A stretch of DNA of 64,000 nt, from contig NZ_JABMJG010000005.1 in assembly GCF_013376045.1 (NCBI RefSeq), positions 547,766 to 611,765 of the forward strand. The letters are read 5' to 3'. The notes beneath the pieces were generated by a model. That model saw nothing but the letters and a program-made list of their open reading frames with translations, did no database searches and was not told where the DNA came from. This DNA is from Variovorax sp. SG517. Lineage in GTDB: Bacteria; Pseudomonadota; Gammaproteobacteria; Burkholderiales; Burkholderiaceae_C. Numbering within the stretch: the first letter of the stretch is position 1; every line of letters begins with the position of its first letter. Of the stretch, positions 42,943-51,208 are shown one piece after another. A program made the translations under genes and the position numbers.

Positions 42943-43584
42943 ATGAACAAAGAAACGACAACGCTCGCGAAGGCGCGCACCGTCAAGAAGAGCCAGACCG
43001 CGAAGGCCATTCCGGGCGAGTGGTGCGTGGGCATCCTTGGCATCGACGCGAAGGGCCGCCAGGTCGTTGCCAGCGGCGACCTGAAGCTTCGCGCACGCCG
43101 CGCCGCGAGCTGCCTGCTCGAGCCCGCGGCCGGCGACAGCGTGGCCTGCCTGCGCATCGCGCCCGACGAGGTCTGGGTCATGGCCGTGCTGCAGCGCGAG
43201 GAGGGCACGGCCAATGTCGTGAACTGCGAAGGCGGCGGCATGCGCATCGCCGCGGAGGGCGGGCGCATCGAACTTGCGGCCGAGGAGCTCGACATCGCCA
43301 CGCAGCGCACGCGCCTTGCCACCGACAGCGCCGACGTCGTCGGCCGCCAGCTCAGCGTGGTCGGCACCAGCCTCAAGCTCGTGGGCTCGGTGCTGTCGTC
43401 GGTGATGGACCGCGTGCAGCACTTCAGCAGGCACTACCTGCGCACCACCGACGGCATCGACCGCGTGTCGGCCACGCATGTGGAGTGCGAGGCGCAGCAA
43501 CTGATGCGCCTGGAGGGCGACCACACGCTGGTCAACGGCCGCGAGCTGGTCAAGGCGCGCGGCGCGCAGATCCACTTCGGCTGA
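42943..43584 (+). CDS. DUF3540-family T6SS-associated protein
   Basis: A 213-residue protein of the DUF3540 type seen next to DUF2169 and PAAR-like genes. The C-terminal part is a beta-rich repeat like a VgrG needle (MRIAAEGGRIELAAEELDIA, ADVVGRQLSVVGTSLKLVGS). I chose the ATG behind GGAGGAAACAGCC; an upstream ATG at 42916 would place that strong ribosome site inside the gene. It probably contributes to the spike or cargo complex; no catalytic motif is seen. Confidence 0.75.
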   Translation: MNKETTTLAKARTVKKSQTAKAIPGEWCVGILGIDAKGRQVVASGDLKLRARRAASCLLEPAAGDSVACLRIAPDEVWVMAVLQREEGTANVVNCEGGGMRIAAEGGRIELAAEELDIATQRTRLATDSADVVGRQLSVVGTSLKLVGSVLSSVMDRVQHFSRHYLRTTDGIDRVSATHVECEAQQLMRLEGDHTLVNGRELVKARGAQIHFG

Positions 43585-43606
43585 AGCCCGGCGGAGAAGA
43601 AGAGAA

Positions 43607-44002
43607 ATGTTCGCCAACTGCCAGCTGATGGGCACGGACATGGGATTTCCCGATGTCTGCATCACGCCCGCCGCGCCGTCGCCGATACCGGTGCCGTATC
43701 CGAACATCGCCATGGGTCCGATGGCGATTCCGAACTGCCCGACGATCCTCATCATGGGCGGTCCGGCCCACAACCTCGGCACCACCATTCCGATGACCAA
43801 CGGCGACAACTCCGGCGTGCTGCTGGGCGTGGCCTCGGGCACGGTGATGGGGCCGAGCCGCCATCTCACCGGCGCCTTCACGGTGCTGATGATGGGCATG
43901 CCCGCGTCGCGCCTGACCAGTGTGTCGCTGCAGAACAGCACCAACTGCCCCGGCGTGCGCACCGTGCCGAGCCAGCCGCTGGTGCTGCTGCTGGCGCCCT
44001 AG
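43607..44002 (+). CDS. PAAR-like (DUF4150) spike-tip protein
   Basis: A 131-residue PAAR-like protein of the DUF4150 group: DMGFPDVCITPAAPSPIPVP at the N-terminus, MTNGDNSGVLLG and GAFTVLMMGMPASRLTS. PAAR-like proteins cap the VgrG trimer and sharpen the tip. There is no C-terminal toxin domain, so it acts as a plain tip or docks separate cargo. It lies between DUF3540 and vgrG2. Confidence 0.85.
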   Translation: MFANCQLMGTDMGFPDVCITPAAPSPIPVPYPNIAMGPMAIPNCPTILIMGGPAHNLGTTIPMTNGDNSGVLLGVASGTVMGPSRHLTGAFTVLMMGMPASRLTSVSLQNSTNCPGVRTVPSQPLVLLLAP

Positions 44003-44060
44003 AGAAACCGAAGCAAAGAGGCTGCGCCGCCTTACAGGCGCATGGGGGAGAAAGCCAAAA

Positions 44061-46439
44061 ATGGCAGACCAGGAGTTCCGCATCGAGAGCGACTCGCCCG
44101 TGAAGGACGAGCTCATGTTCTGGCGCATCGTGGGTCACGAGGCACTGGCACGCCCCTCGATCTACGAGCTCACGGTGCTGTCGGAGAACAAGGCCATCGA
44201 CGCGAAGGACATCCTCGGGCGGGCCTTCGATATCGTCATCGGCTTCGAGGACGCCGACGGCGGCAGGCACGAACGGCACTGCCAGGGCCATGCGGTGCGC
44301 TTCGTGCGCGCGGGCCATGCAGGGCGCTACTTCGAATACCGCTTCACCCTGCGCTCCTGGTTCTGGCTTCTCACCAAGCGCGGAAACTCGCGCATCCTGC
44401 AGGAGAAGCCCGTGCTCGACGTGCTCGACGCGGTGTTCGAGGACAGCCCGATCAAGCGCTTCAAGAAGACCCGGTCGGACAACGTCGTGGGCACTCACAA
44501 GCCGCGCCGGTATTGCGTGCAGCACCAGGAGAGCGACTACCAGTTCCTATCGCGGCTGCTGGAAGACGAAGGTATCTATTACTGGTTCGATGCGCACGAT
44601 GCGCCCGGCACCATGCACCTCTCGGATGCCAGCGACATGGCGCACGACAAGCTGCCCGCCGCGGACACCCTGCGCTACGTGTCGAGCGACGCCGCCGAGG
44701 CGCGCTTCAACGAGATCTCGCGCTGGGTGAGCGAACGGCAGTTCGACACCGGCAAGTACGCCTCCACCGACAGCGACTTCAAGGCCATCAAGAAGAAGCT
44801 CGAGGCGGCCGGAGGCACGCCCGACAAGCACGAACTGGCCGAGTTCGAGGCCTTCGAGTTCGCGGGCGGCTACTTCAAGGGCGACGACGCCGACTACAAG
44901 GGCAAGCTGCGCGGCGAGGAGATCGGCGCGCGCCGCCAGCGCCACTGGGCCCTCACCCCCTGGCCCGACGTGGCCGCCGGCCGCAGCTTCAAGTTCGAGA
45001 ACGACCCCGACGGCACGCGCGACAGCGACTACGTGATCGCCGCCTGCACCTTCTTCGCGACCCACCCGGGCTACGAGGGCGCCGACGTCGAGGCGCCGGC
45101 CATGCTGCCGGCGCAGATGCTGCGCGAGGCTCTTGCCGACGACGCGGTGCTGGCCGACACGCTGCCGGCGTTCGAGGCGGCTGCCGCGCGCATGCCTTCG
45201 TTCGATGCGGGACGACCGGGCGCGAGCTCGTTCCTGCTGACGGTGTTCCCGGCCGACATGCCGTTCCGTCCGCCGCGGCTGACGCCGCGCGTGGTCATGC
45301 CGGGGCCGCAGTCGGCCATCGTCGTGGGGCCGTCGGGCGAGGAGATCCATGCGGACGACTTCGGCCGCGTGAAGGTGCACTTCCACTGGGACCGCTACGA
45401 CAAGAGCAACGAGAAGTCGACCTGCTGGGTGCGCGTGTCGCAACCCTGGGCCGGCAAGGGCTGGGGCGGGTACTTCTGCCCGCGCATCGGCCAGGAGGTG
45501 ATCGTCGACTTCCTCAACGGCGACCCCGACCGCCCGCTGATCGTGGGCCGCGTCTACAACGACGACCAGCCCATTCCCTTCGGCACCCACACGCAGAGCG
45601 GCTTCCGCACGCGTTCCACGCCCAAGGGCAGCGCGGCCAACTGCAACGAGTTCCGTTTCGAGGACAAGAAGGGCTCGGAGCAGGTGTACCTGCACGCGGA
45701 GAAGAACCAGGACATCGAGGTCGAGAACGACGAGACCCACTGGGTGGGCCACGACCGCACCAAGACCATCGACCACGACGAGACCACCCACGTGAAGCAC
45801 GACCGCACCGAGACGGTCGACAACAACGAGACCATCACCGTGCACGGCCAGCGCACGGAAACGGTGGACAAAAACGAGACCATCACGATCCACCAGAACC
45901 GCACCGAGACGGTGGACCTGAACGAGACGATCTCCATCGGGCAGAACCGCACGATCACCGTGGGCGCGAGCGAGACGGCGACGGTGGCGCTCCAGCGTAC
46001 GCACACGGTGGGCATCAACGAGACCATCACCGTCGGCGCGGCGCAGGAGATCACGGTGGGCGCGATGCAGGCGGTGACGGTGGGGGCGAGCCAGACGATC
46101 AGCGTGGGGGCGAATCAGTCGAGCAGCATCGGCGCCAACCGGTCGGTCGATGTGGGCGCGAACCTGTCGACGAACGTGGGGGCGGATGAATCGCGAAGCG
46201 TGAGTTCGGGCCGGACCACCAGCGTGGGCAAGGACGACTCGCTGTCCGTCGGAAAGAACCTGGTGATCGACGCGGGCGATTCCATCTCCATCACCACGGG
46301 CAGCGCGAGCATCACGATGAAGAAGGACGGGACCATCGTGATCAAGGGGAAGGACATCACGATCGATGCCTCCGGGAAGATCAACCAGAAGGCCGGCGGG
46401 AACATTCTCATGAAGGGTTCGAAGATCCTTCAGAACTGA
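44061..46439 (+). CDS. vgrG: VgrG2/TssI, spike protein with extended beta-needle repeats
   Basis: A 792-residue VgrG. The gp27-like domain (FRIESDSPVKDELMFWRIVG) and OB-fold (GRVKVHFHWDRYDKSN, ~434) are close to VgrG1, but the C-terminus differs: from ~555 to ~735 it is a regular beta-helical needle with 8/16-residue repeats (ETVDKNETITIHQNRT, TVGANQ-like units), ending in an all-beta cap with GKINQKAGGNILMKGSKI. It lacks the hydrophobic and proline tails of VgrG1. The ATG follows GGGGGAG. DUF6484 and DUF2169 genes follow, so this is the spike for the second cargo module. Confidence 0.94.
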   Translation: MADQEFRIESDSPVKDELMFWRIVGHEALARPSIYELTVLSENKAIDAKDILGRAFDIVIGFEDADGGRHERHCQGHAVRFVRAGHAGRYFEYRFTLRSWFWLLTKRGNSRILQEKPVLDVLDAVFEDSPIKRFKKTRSDNVVGTHKPRRYCVQHQESDYQFLSRLLEDEGIYYWFDAHDAPGTMHLSDASDMAHDKLPAADTLRYVSSDAAEARFNEISRWVSERQFDTGKYASTDSDFKAIKKKLEAAGGTPDKHELAEFEAFEFAGGYFKGDDADYKGKLRGEEIGARRQRHWALTPWPDVAAGRSFKFENDPDGTRDSDYVIAACTFFATHPGYEGADVEAPAMLPAQMLREALADDAVLADTLPAFEAAAARMPSFDAGRPGASSFLLTVFPADMPFRPPRLTPRVVMPGPQSAIVVGPSGEEIHADDFGRVKVHFHWDRYDKSNEKSTCWVRVSQPWAGKGWGGYFCPRIGQEVIVDFLNGDPDRPLIVGRVYNDDQPIPFGTHTQSGFRTRSTPKGSAANCNEFRFEDKKGSEQVYLHAEKNQDIEVENDETHWVGHDRTKTIDHDETTHVKHDRTETVDNNETITVHGQRTETVDKNETITIHQNRTETVDLNETISIGQNRTITVGASETATVALQRTHTVGINETITVGAAQEITVGAMQAVTVGASQTISVGANQSSSIGANRSVDVGANLSTNVGADESRSVSSGRTTSVGKDDSLSVGKNLVIDAGDSISITTGSASITMKKDGTIVIKGKDITIDASGKINQKAGGNILMKGSKILQN
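45721..46270 (+). repeat. tandem repeats encoding the VgrG2 beta-needle
   Basis: Degenerate 24/48-base periodicity; three successive 16-residue units are ETVDNNETITVHGQRT, ETVDKNETITIHQNRT and ETVDLNETISIGQNRT, followed by shorter VGA(N/S)QxxS-type units. It sets the needle length and could vary by recombination. Confidence 0.8.
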
Positions 46440-46469
46440 GCGCGGGCGAGGAAATTCAAGGAGAGAACC

Positions 46470-46964
46470 ATGAGCGGCAGGGACTCGATCGAGGAAGAAC
46501 TCAGGGCGGAAATGGAGGAGCCGGCGGCCATCGCGCGCTGGAATTCCGTGACGACCGCAGAGCTGGTCGCCATCGCGGACGAGGGGCAGACGCCGCTCGT
46601 CATGCTCGTGGGACGGCACGGGACGACCGCGGTGCGTGCACGCAGCGTGGTGGACCTGCACGGCGCCCATATCGGCCGGCACGTGGTGCTGATGTTCGAG
46701 GACGCCGATCCGGCGCGCCCGATCGTGATGGGCGTGCTGCGTGGCGCACAGGCATGGCCGCTGCCGGATGCGCCGGCGCAGGTGGAGGTCGACGCGGATG
46801 GCGAGCGCATGCTGGTGAGCGCGAAGGACGAGCTGGTGCTGCGCTGCGGCAAGGCCAGCATCACGCTCACGCGGGCCGGCAAGGTGCTTATCCAGGGCAG
46901 CTATGTGTCGAGCCGCTCGACGGGCGTGAACCGGGTCAAGGGTGGTTCGGTGCAATTGAACTGA
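46470..46964 (+). CDS. DUF6484-family T6SS accessory protein
   Basis: A 164-residue protein: an N-terminal OB-like part (ELVAIADEGQTPLVMLVG, GAHIGRHVVLMFEDADPARP) resembling the gp5/VgrG OB fold, and a C-terminal beta stretch (ELVLRCGKASITLTRAGKVL) resembling a VgrG needle coil. This matches the DUF6484 family as I know it, found beside DUF2169 genes. It may work as a mini-spike element or cargo adaptor. AAGGAGAG precedes the ATG. Confidence 0.75.
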   Translation: MSGRDSIEEELRAEMEEPAAIARWNSVTTAELVAIADEGQTPLVMLVGRHGTTAVRARSVVDLHGAHIGRHVVLMFEDADPARPIVMGVLRGAQAWPLPDAPAQVEVDADGERMLVSAKDELVLRCGKASITLTRAGKVLIQGSYVSSRSTGVNRVKGGSVQLN

Positions 46965-46979
46965 GCAGCAGGAGGGTAC

Positions 46980-48107
46980 GTGGAACTCCTCAATGCCACC
47001 CGCATGGTCGCGGGGTTCAACCTGGGCGTCGAGCCGAGCGGGCGTGAACTGCTTGTCGTGGTCGCCAAGGGCACCTTCCGCATTCCGCCGGCCGATGCAC
47101 CGGACAGCATCGTGCTGCACGAGGCGCAGCTGCCGCTGGTAATGGCCGATACCTTCACCGGCGCACCGGGTCTGTCGGCGCCGGTCTACGAAGTGGACTT
47201 CGCGCCGCGCAAGCCGCGCTGCGACATTCTCTTGCTGGGCAGCGCGTACGCGCCGGGCGGCCGGCCCGCGTCGCGCGTCGAGGTGGGATTGCGGGTCGGC
47301 AGCTGGAGCAAGACCTTCGCGGTGGTCGGGCCGCGCCAGTGGGAATGCGGATTGGCCGGCGTCGGCCCGACACCGCCGGGCGTGTTCGTGCGGCAGCCGA
47401 TCTCGTACGACGTGGCCTTCGGCGGCGTCGACCTCCTGCATGAGGACCCGGTCGAGCACGCCGCCTTCATGGCCAATCCGGTCGGCCGCGGCTTCCACAG
47501 GCACTTGCGGGTGGAATGGGTCGAGGGCCGGCCGCTGCCGGCCACCGAGGAGATCGATCACGCCGTGCGCGCGCCAGACGGCAACTACCGGCCCATGGCC
47601 CTCGGGCCCGTGGGGCGTGGATGGGACCCGCGCCATCGCTTTGCCGGCACCTATGACGATGCGTGGCGCCAGAAGCACTTTCCCTTCCTGCCACCCGATT
47701 TCGACGAGCAGTATTTCCAGGCGGCACCGCTCGACCAGCAGGTGCCGCTCGACCACTTCCGCAATGGCCCCGTCGAGGTGCTGATGGCCAACCTGACACC
47801 CGACGGACTGACGCGCTTCATCATTCCTCACCTGGTGGCTCCGGTGCATGTGTTCACCCGCGATGGCGAGCGCGAGGACCACACGGCCACGCTCGACACG
47901 GTGGTCATTGAACCCGACGAGGGGCGCTTCAGCCTCACCTGGCGCATGACGCGGCCATTGAAAAAGGACATCTTCGAGGTCGCGCAGGTCATGGTCGGCA
48001 AGAAAGGGCGCGAATGGTGGCAGCAGCGCGATGCCGCGCCGTTCCCCATTCCCGTGATCATGGTGCCGATGGTTCCGGACGACGAAGAGCTGGACGAGGT
48101 CGCATGA
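46980..48107 (+). CDS. DUF2169-family T6SS accessory protein
   Basis: A 375-residue stand-alone DUF2169 protein starting at GTG, with CAGGAGGG in front. Family signs: VVVAKGTFRIP, VRQPISYDVAFGGVDLLHED, GRGFHRHL, RPMALGPVGRGWDPRHRFAGTY (broken here as LGPVGRGWDPRHRF). The same domain forms the N-terminus of the pentapeptide fusion upstream. It probably serves VgrG2 or the PAAR-nuclease as adaptor. The stop overlaps the next ATG (ATGA). Confidence 0.85.
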   Translation: MELLNATRMVAGFNLGVEPSGRELLVVVAKGTFRIPPADAPDSIVLHEAQLPLVMADTFTGAPGLSAPVYEVDFAPRKPRCDILLLGSAYAPGGRPASRVEVGLRVGSWSKTFAVVGPRQWECGLAGVGPTPPGVFVRQPISYDVAFGGVDLLHEDPVEHAAFMANPVGRGFHRHLRVEWVEGRPLPATEEIDHAVRAPDGNYRPMALGPVGRGWDPRHRFAGTYDDAWRQKHFPFLPPDFDEQYFQAAPLDQQVPLDHFRNGPVEVLMANLTPDGLTRFIIPHLVAPVHVFTRDGEREDHTATLDTVVIEPDEGRFSLTWRMTRPLKKDIFEVAQVMVGKKGREWWQQRDAAPFPIPVIMVPMVPDDEELDEVA

Positions 48108-49138
48108 GCATGCCGACATCAGCCATTTGCATCCGGCGCACGGGGCTCGTCACCAGCGTGGGACTGAACGCGGCCGCATCCTGCGCGGCGATCCGCGCCA
48201 AGGTCACCAACCCGAGCGAGACGCGCTTCATCGATTCGGAGGGCGAGCGGATCATGGCGCACGCCGTGCCGCTGGAGCAGCCATGGCGCGGACGAGCCAA
48301 GCTGGTCCGCATGGCCGCGCTGGCGGTGCAGGAGTGCCTGGCCGGCGTGGCGCGCGAGCGATGGGACGAAATCCCCTTGCTGCTGTGCGTGGCCGAGCAC
48401 GAGAGGCCGGGGCGCCTGCAGGGGCTCGACGATCTGCTCTTCGAAGAACTGCAGGATCTGCTCGGGGCCCGCTTCTCGGCGGATTCGCTCGTGGTCGCGC
48501 ATGGCCGTGTGAGCGTGGTGGTGGCGCTGGCGCAGGCGCAGCGACTGATCGGCGGCGGCGTGCCGCTGGTGCTCGTGGCCGCAGTCGACTGCCTGCTCGA
48601 GTGGCCGACGCTCGGCGCATACGAACGCGGCAATCGCGTGCTGACGGCCGAGAACTCGAATGGCTTCATTCCCGGCGAGGGTGCGGGGGCGTTGCTCATG
48701 GGCGTTCTCGGCGGCGAGGGGGGCCTGGTGTGCGCGGGCACCGGCTTCGGCATCGAGAAGGCGCACATCGACACCGAGGAGCCGCTGCGCGGCGACGGCC
48801 TGAGCGCAGCCATCGAGGCGGGGTTGGCGCAGGCCGGCTGCGGCATGCACGACATCGACTACCGCGTCACCGATCTGTCGGGCGAGCAGTACTACTTCAA
48901 GGAGGCAACGCTCGCGCTTGCGCGCACCTTGCGCCAGCGAAAGGAGAGCTTCGACATCTGGCATCCGGCCGAGTGCATCGGCGAGGCGGGGGCGGTGGCC
49001 GGAGTCGCCGCGCTGGCCGTGGCGGATGCGGCGGGCCGCCGCGGGTATGCGCCGGGGCCGGCCGTGCTCGTGCACATGGCGAACGATGCGGGACAGCGGG
49101 CCTGCGCCGTGATGCGCTTCGAAGAGGCCGTGGCGTGA
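48104..49138 (+). CDS. beta-ketoacyl-synthase-like protein lacking catalytic residues
   Basis: A 344-residue thiolase-fold protein. NGFIPGEGAGALLMG is a clear match to the ketoacyl-synthase motif around GEGAG, and IRRTGLVTSVGLNAAASCAA matches its N-terminus. However, the nucleophilic Cys site is replaced (VVAHGRVSVVVALAQ, no Cys), HGTGT is replaced by TDLSGEQYYF, and the final GH motif reads CIGEAGAVAG. It is therefore unlikely to condense acyl chains and is better seen as a structural or binding pseudo-enzyme in the effector stretch. It is coupled to DUF2169 upstream and precedes the PAAR-nuclease by 10 bases. Confidence 0.8.
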   Translation: MSMPTSAICIRRTGLVTSVGLNAAASCAAIRAKVTNPSETRFIDSEGERIMAHAVPLEQPWRGRAKLVRMAALAVQECLAGVARERWDEIPLLLCVAEHERPGRLQGLDDLLFEELQDLLGARFSADSLVVAHGRVSVVVALAQAQRLIGGGVPLVLVAAVDCLLEWPTLGAYERGNRVLTAENSNGFIPGEGAGALLMGVLGGEGGLVCAGTGFGIEKAHIDTEEPLRGDGLSAAIEAGLAQAGCGMHDIDYRVTDLSGEQYYFKEATLALARTLRQRKESFDIWHPAECIGEAGAVAGVAALAVADAAGRRGYAPGPAVLVHMANDAGQRACAVMRFEEAVA

Positions 49139-49148
49139 GGAACGCACG

Positions 49149-50297
49149 ATGAGCAACAAGGTCTTCGCCAACGCCTTGGAGATTTCGTGCAAGGCCGCGA
49201 GCGGAAAGACCATGTGCGCCTTTCCGGACGTCTGCTTCACGCCGCCGCAGACGCCGGCCACGCCGCCGGGCGTGCCGCTTCCGTATCCGAACACGGGTTT
49301 CTCGTCGGATACGACCGACGGTTCGACCAGCGTGGAGATCTCGGGCCAGCAGGTGATGCTCAAGAACAAGAGCTACTTCAAGCGAAGCAGCGGCGACGAA
49401 GCCGGCTGCGCGCCCAAGAAGGGTCTGGTCACGAGTACCAACATGGGAAAGATCTATTTCTCGCGCTGGTCGATGGACGTGCTGGTGGAGGGCGAGAACG
49501 TGGTGCGCCACCTCGACATCACCACGCACAACCACAGCTCGTATCCGGGCAACGAGTCGATTCCCTGGCCGCACCTGGAAACGATGGCACCCGGCGCGGC
49601 CAAGGCGGCGTGCGACAAGGAAGTCAAGCGCGAGAAGGCCGCCTGCAAGGATTTCAAGAAGCAGGGCACCAAGAACGTGTGCGCCGCCGCCGGCATGAAC
49701 ATCGGCATCAAGAAGCAGCGGGGGCGCGGGGCGGACTGGAACAAGATGTCGCTCGATGCCATCAAGGGCAAGGAGGCTGCCGACAAGTGCCTGCGCGCGC
49801 GCAAGTGCAGGCTCGTGCCCTACAACGCGCAGAAGGACGGCGTGAAGGGATGCTGCCCGAGCCAGACGCCGGATCACGTGATACCCAAGAGCTCCTTCTA
49901 CACGGCGGCGGTCTCCAAGGGCAAGAAGCTGCCCGGCTGGAAGAACTACAAGATGAGCGCCGCGCCCTGCATGTGTGCGGAGGGACCGAGCAACACCGAG
50001 GGCAGCCATGGGCTGCGCCATGCGGCCCACAAGTTCATGGGCAAGAAGGTGGGGGCGGGAACGACGCAGTCCTTTGCCAAGGAACTGAACCTCTGCGTGA
50101 AGAGCGCGCAGAAGGTGTTCAAGTCGTCCAACTGCAGCAACAAGTGCCTGAAGGCGCAGCTCAACGAGGGGCACAAGGACATGTGCTCGAAGGACCTGAA
50201 GGACGCCGAGGTGAAGCACTCGCCTTCGGGGTCCGACGTCGCGAGCGAGGCGGCCCTGGATCCGCTCAAGGCCCTGGGCAACAAGAGATCCCGCTGA
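49149..50297 (+). CDS. PAAR-like (DUF4150) effector with C-terminal HNH/GHH-type nuclease
   Basis: A 382-residue specialised effector. Residues ~1-130 are a DUF4150 PAAR-like domain (CAFPDVCFTPPQTPATPPGV, MLKNKSYFKRSSGDEAG). The Lys/Cys-rich C-terminus has CCPSQTPDHVIPKSSFY (His243) and later GSHGLRHAAHKF, consistent with an HNH/endonuclease VII-type toxin such as Tox-GHH2 families. Eighteen or so cysteines suggest metal or disulfide stabilisation. The toxin half is less GC-rich than its neighbours, as in exchangeable toxin tips. The next gene is the natural immunity candidate. The exact nuclease family is not certain. Confidence 0.75.
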   Translation: MSNKVFANALEISCKAASGKTMCAFPDVCFTPPQTPATPPGVPLPYPNTGFSSDTTDGSTSVEISGQQVMLKNKSYFKRSSGDEAGCAPKKGLVTSTNMGKIYFSRWSMDVLVEGENVVRHLDITTHNHSSYPGNESIPWPHLETMAPGAAKAACDKEVKREKAACKDFKKQGTKNVCAAAGMNIGIKKQRGRGADWNKMSLDAIKGKEAADKCLRARKCRLVPYNAQKDGVKGCCPSQTPDHVIPKSSFYTAAVSKGKKLPGWKNYKMSAAPCMCAEGPSNTEGSHGLRHAAHKFMGKKVGAGTTQSFAKELNLCVKSAQKVFKSSNCSNKCLKAQLNEGHKDMCSKDLKDAEVKHSPSGSDVASEAALDPLKALGNKRSR

Positions 50298-50310
50298 AAG
50301 GAGAGCGTAC

Positions 50311-51198
50311 ATGGCACAACGGCTGGGACTATCGAAGGACAACCTGATATCGCGAGGCGCAGCGCGCTTCAAGGACCTCGTCTATCTTGCGCTTCAGGAC
50401 AAGAAGCTCCAGAAGAAAGGCGTCGCCCACACTCGACTGGGCAGCGTGGACGAAGGTGAGATCGCCAATGTCAAGGATCTGGCGTGGCGTGCGGCCGGTA
50501 TCTGCGTTGTGCGCAAACCCGCCGAGAAACTCGTCGTCGTCTCTGGCGACGGCCAGGTATTCACCTACGTAGGCGGACAGGAGGGCAGCGAGAAGATCCG
50601 CGATGCCTTCGATTTGCGCGCCTGTGCCGCCATCGACGGATACGCCTATGCCTGCGGCATGAACCGCGAGGTGTTCAGGCGCGCGGGGGAAGGAAAGTGG
50701 ACTGCCATGCATGCACCGGCCGCGGAGGGCGACGACGAGGTCGCCGGCTTCGAAGCCATCGACGGCTTCGGCGCGGACGACATCTATGCCGTGGGCTGGG
50801 AAGGCGAGTTGTGGCATTGGCAAGGCAGCGCCTGGACGCAGGGGCCGAGTCCGGTCAACGTGGTGCTCAGCGGCGTGTGCTGTGCCGGCGACGGGAATGT
50901 CTACGCCTGCGGCCAGGCAGGCACGCTGCTGCGAGGCCGCGGGCAGGACTGGGAGGTGCTCGAGACCGAGGGGCTCATGGACGACTTCTGGGACCTGCGC
51001 TGGTTCATGGGCCGCCTGTACGTGGCGAGCATGAGCGCGCTCTACGAGCTGCAGGGCGATGCGCTCGTGCCGGTCGACTTCGGCCGCGACGCTCCCGACA
51101 GCTGCTACAAGCTCACCGATGCGGAGGGTGTGCTGTGGTCGGTCGGGCAGCAGAACATCTGCTCGTTCGATGGCGCCGCCTGGCGCCGCTGGGAATGA
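50311..51198 (+). CDS. beta-propeller-like protein, candidate immunity protein
   Basis: A 295-residue cytosolic protein with several repeats of the form DDIYAVGWEGELWHWQGSAW / GNVYACGQAGTLLRGRGQDW / GRLYVASMSALYELQGDAL, typical of a beta-propeller with Trp/Gly-rich blades. AAGGAGAG precedes the ATG, only 13 bases after the PAAR-nuclease stop. By position it should neutralise the nuclease. I know no immunity family for certain with this fold, so the role is inference. Confidence 0.6.
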   Translation: MAQRLGLSKDNLISRGAARFKDLVYLALQDKKLQKKGVAHTRLGSVDEGEIANVKDLAWRAAGICVVRKPAEKLVVVSGDGQVFTYVGGQEGSEKIRDAFDLRACAAIDGYAYACGMNREVFRRAGEGKWTAMHAPAAEGDDEVAGFEAIDGFGADDIYAVGWEGELWHWQGSAWTQGPSPVNVVLSGVCCAGDGNVYACGQAGTLLRGRGQDWEVLETEGLMDDFWDLRWFMGRLYVASMSALYELQGDALVPVDFGRDAPDSCYKLTDAEGVLWSVGQQNICSFDGAAWRRWE

Positions 51199-51208
51199 GG
51201 GCAAGGCC

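Noticed and set aside
45721..46270. Regular short repeats considered as a CRISPR array
   Set aside because: Units are contiguous, in frame and encode a VgrG beta-needle; there are no unrelated spacers or cas genes.
44547..48119. A 1190-codon minus-strand frame opposite vgrG2, DUF6484 and DUF2169
   Set aside because: Composition is His/Val/Arg/Ala noise, and it lies across three well-supported plus-strand genes.
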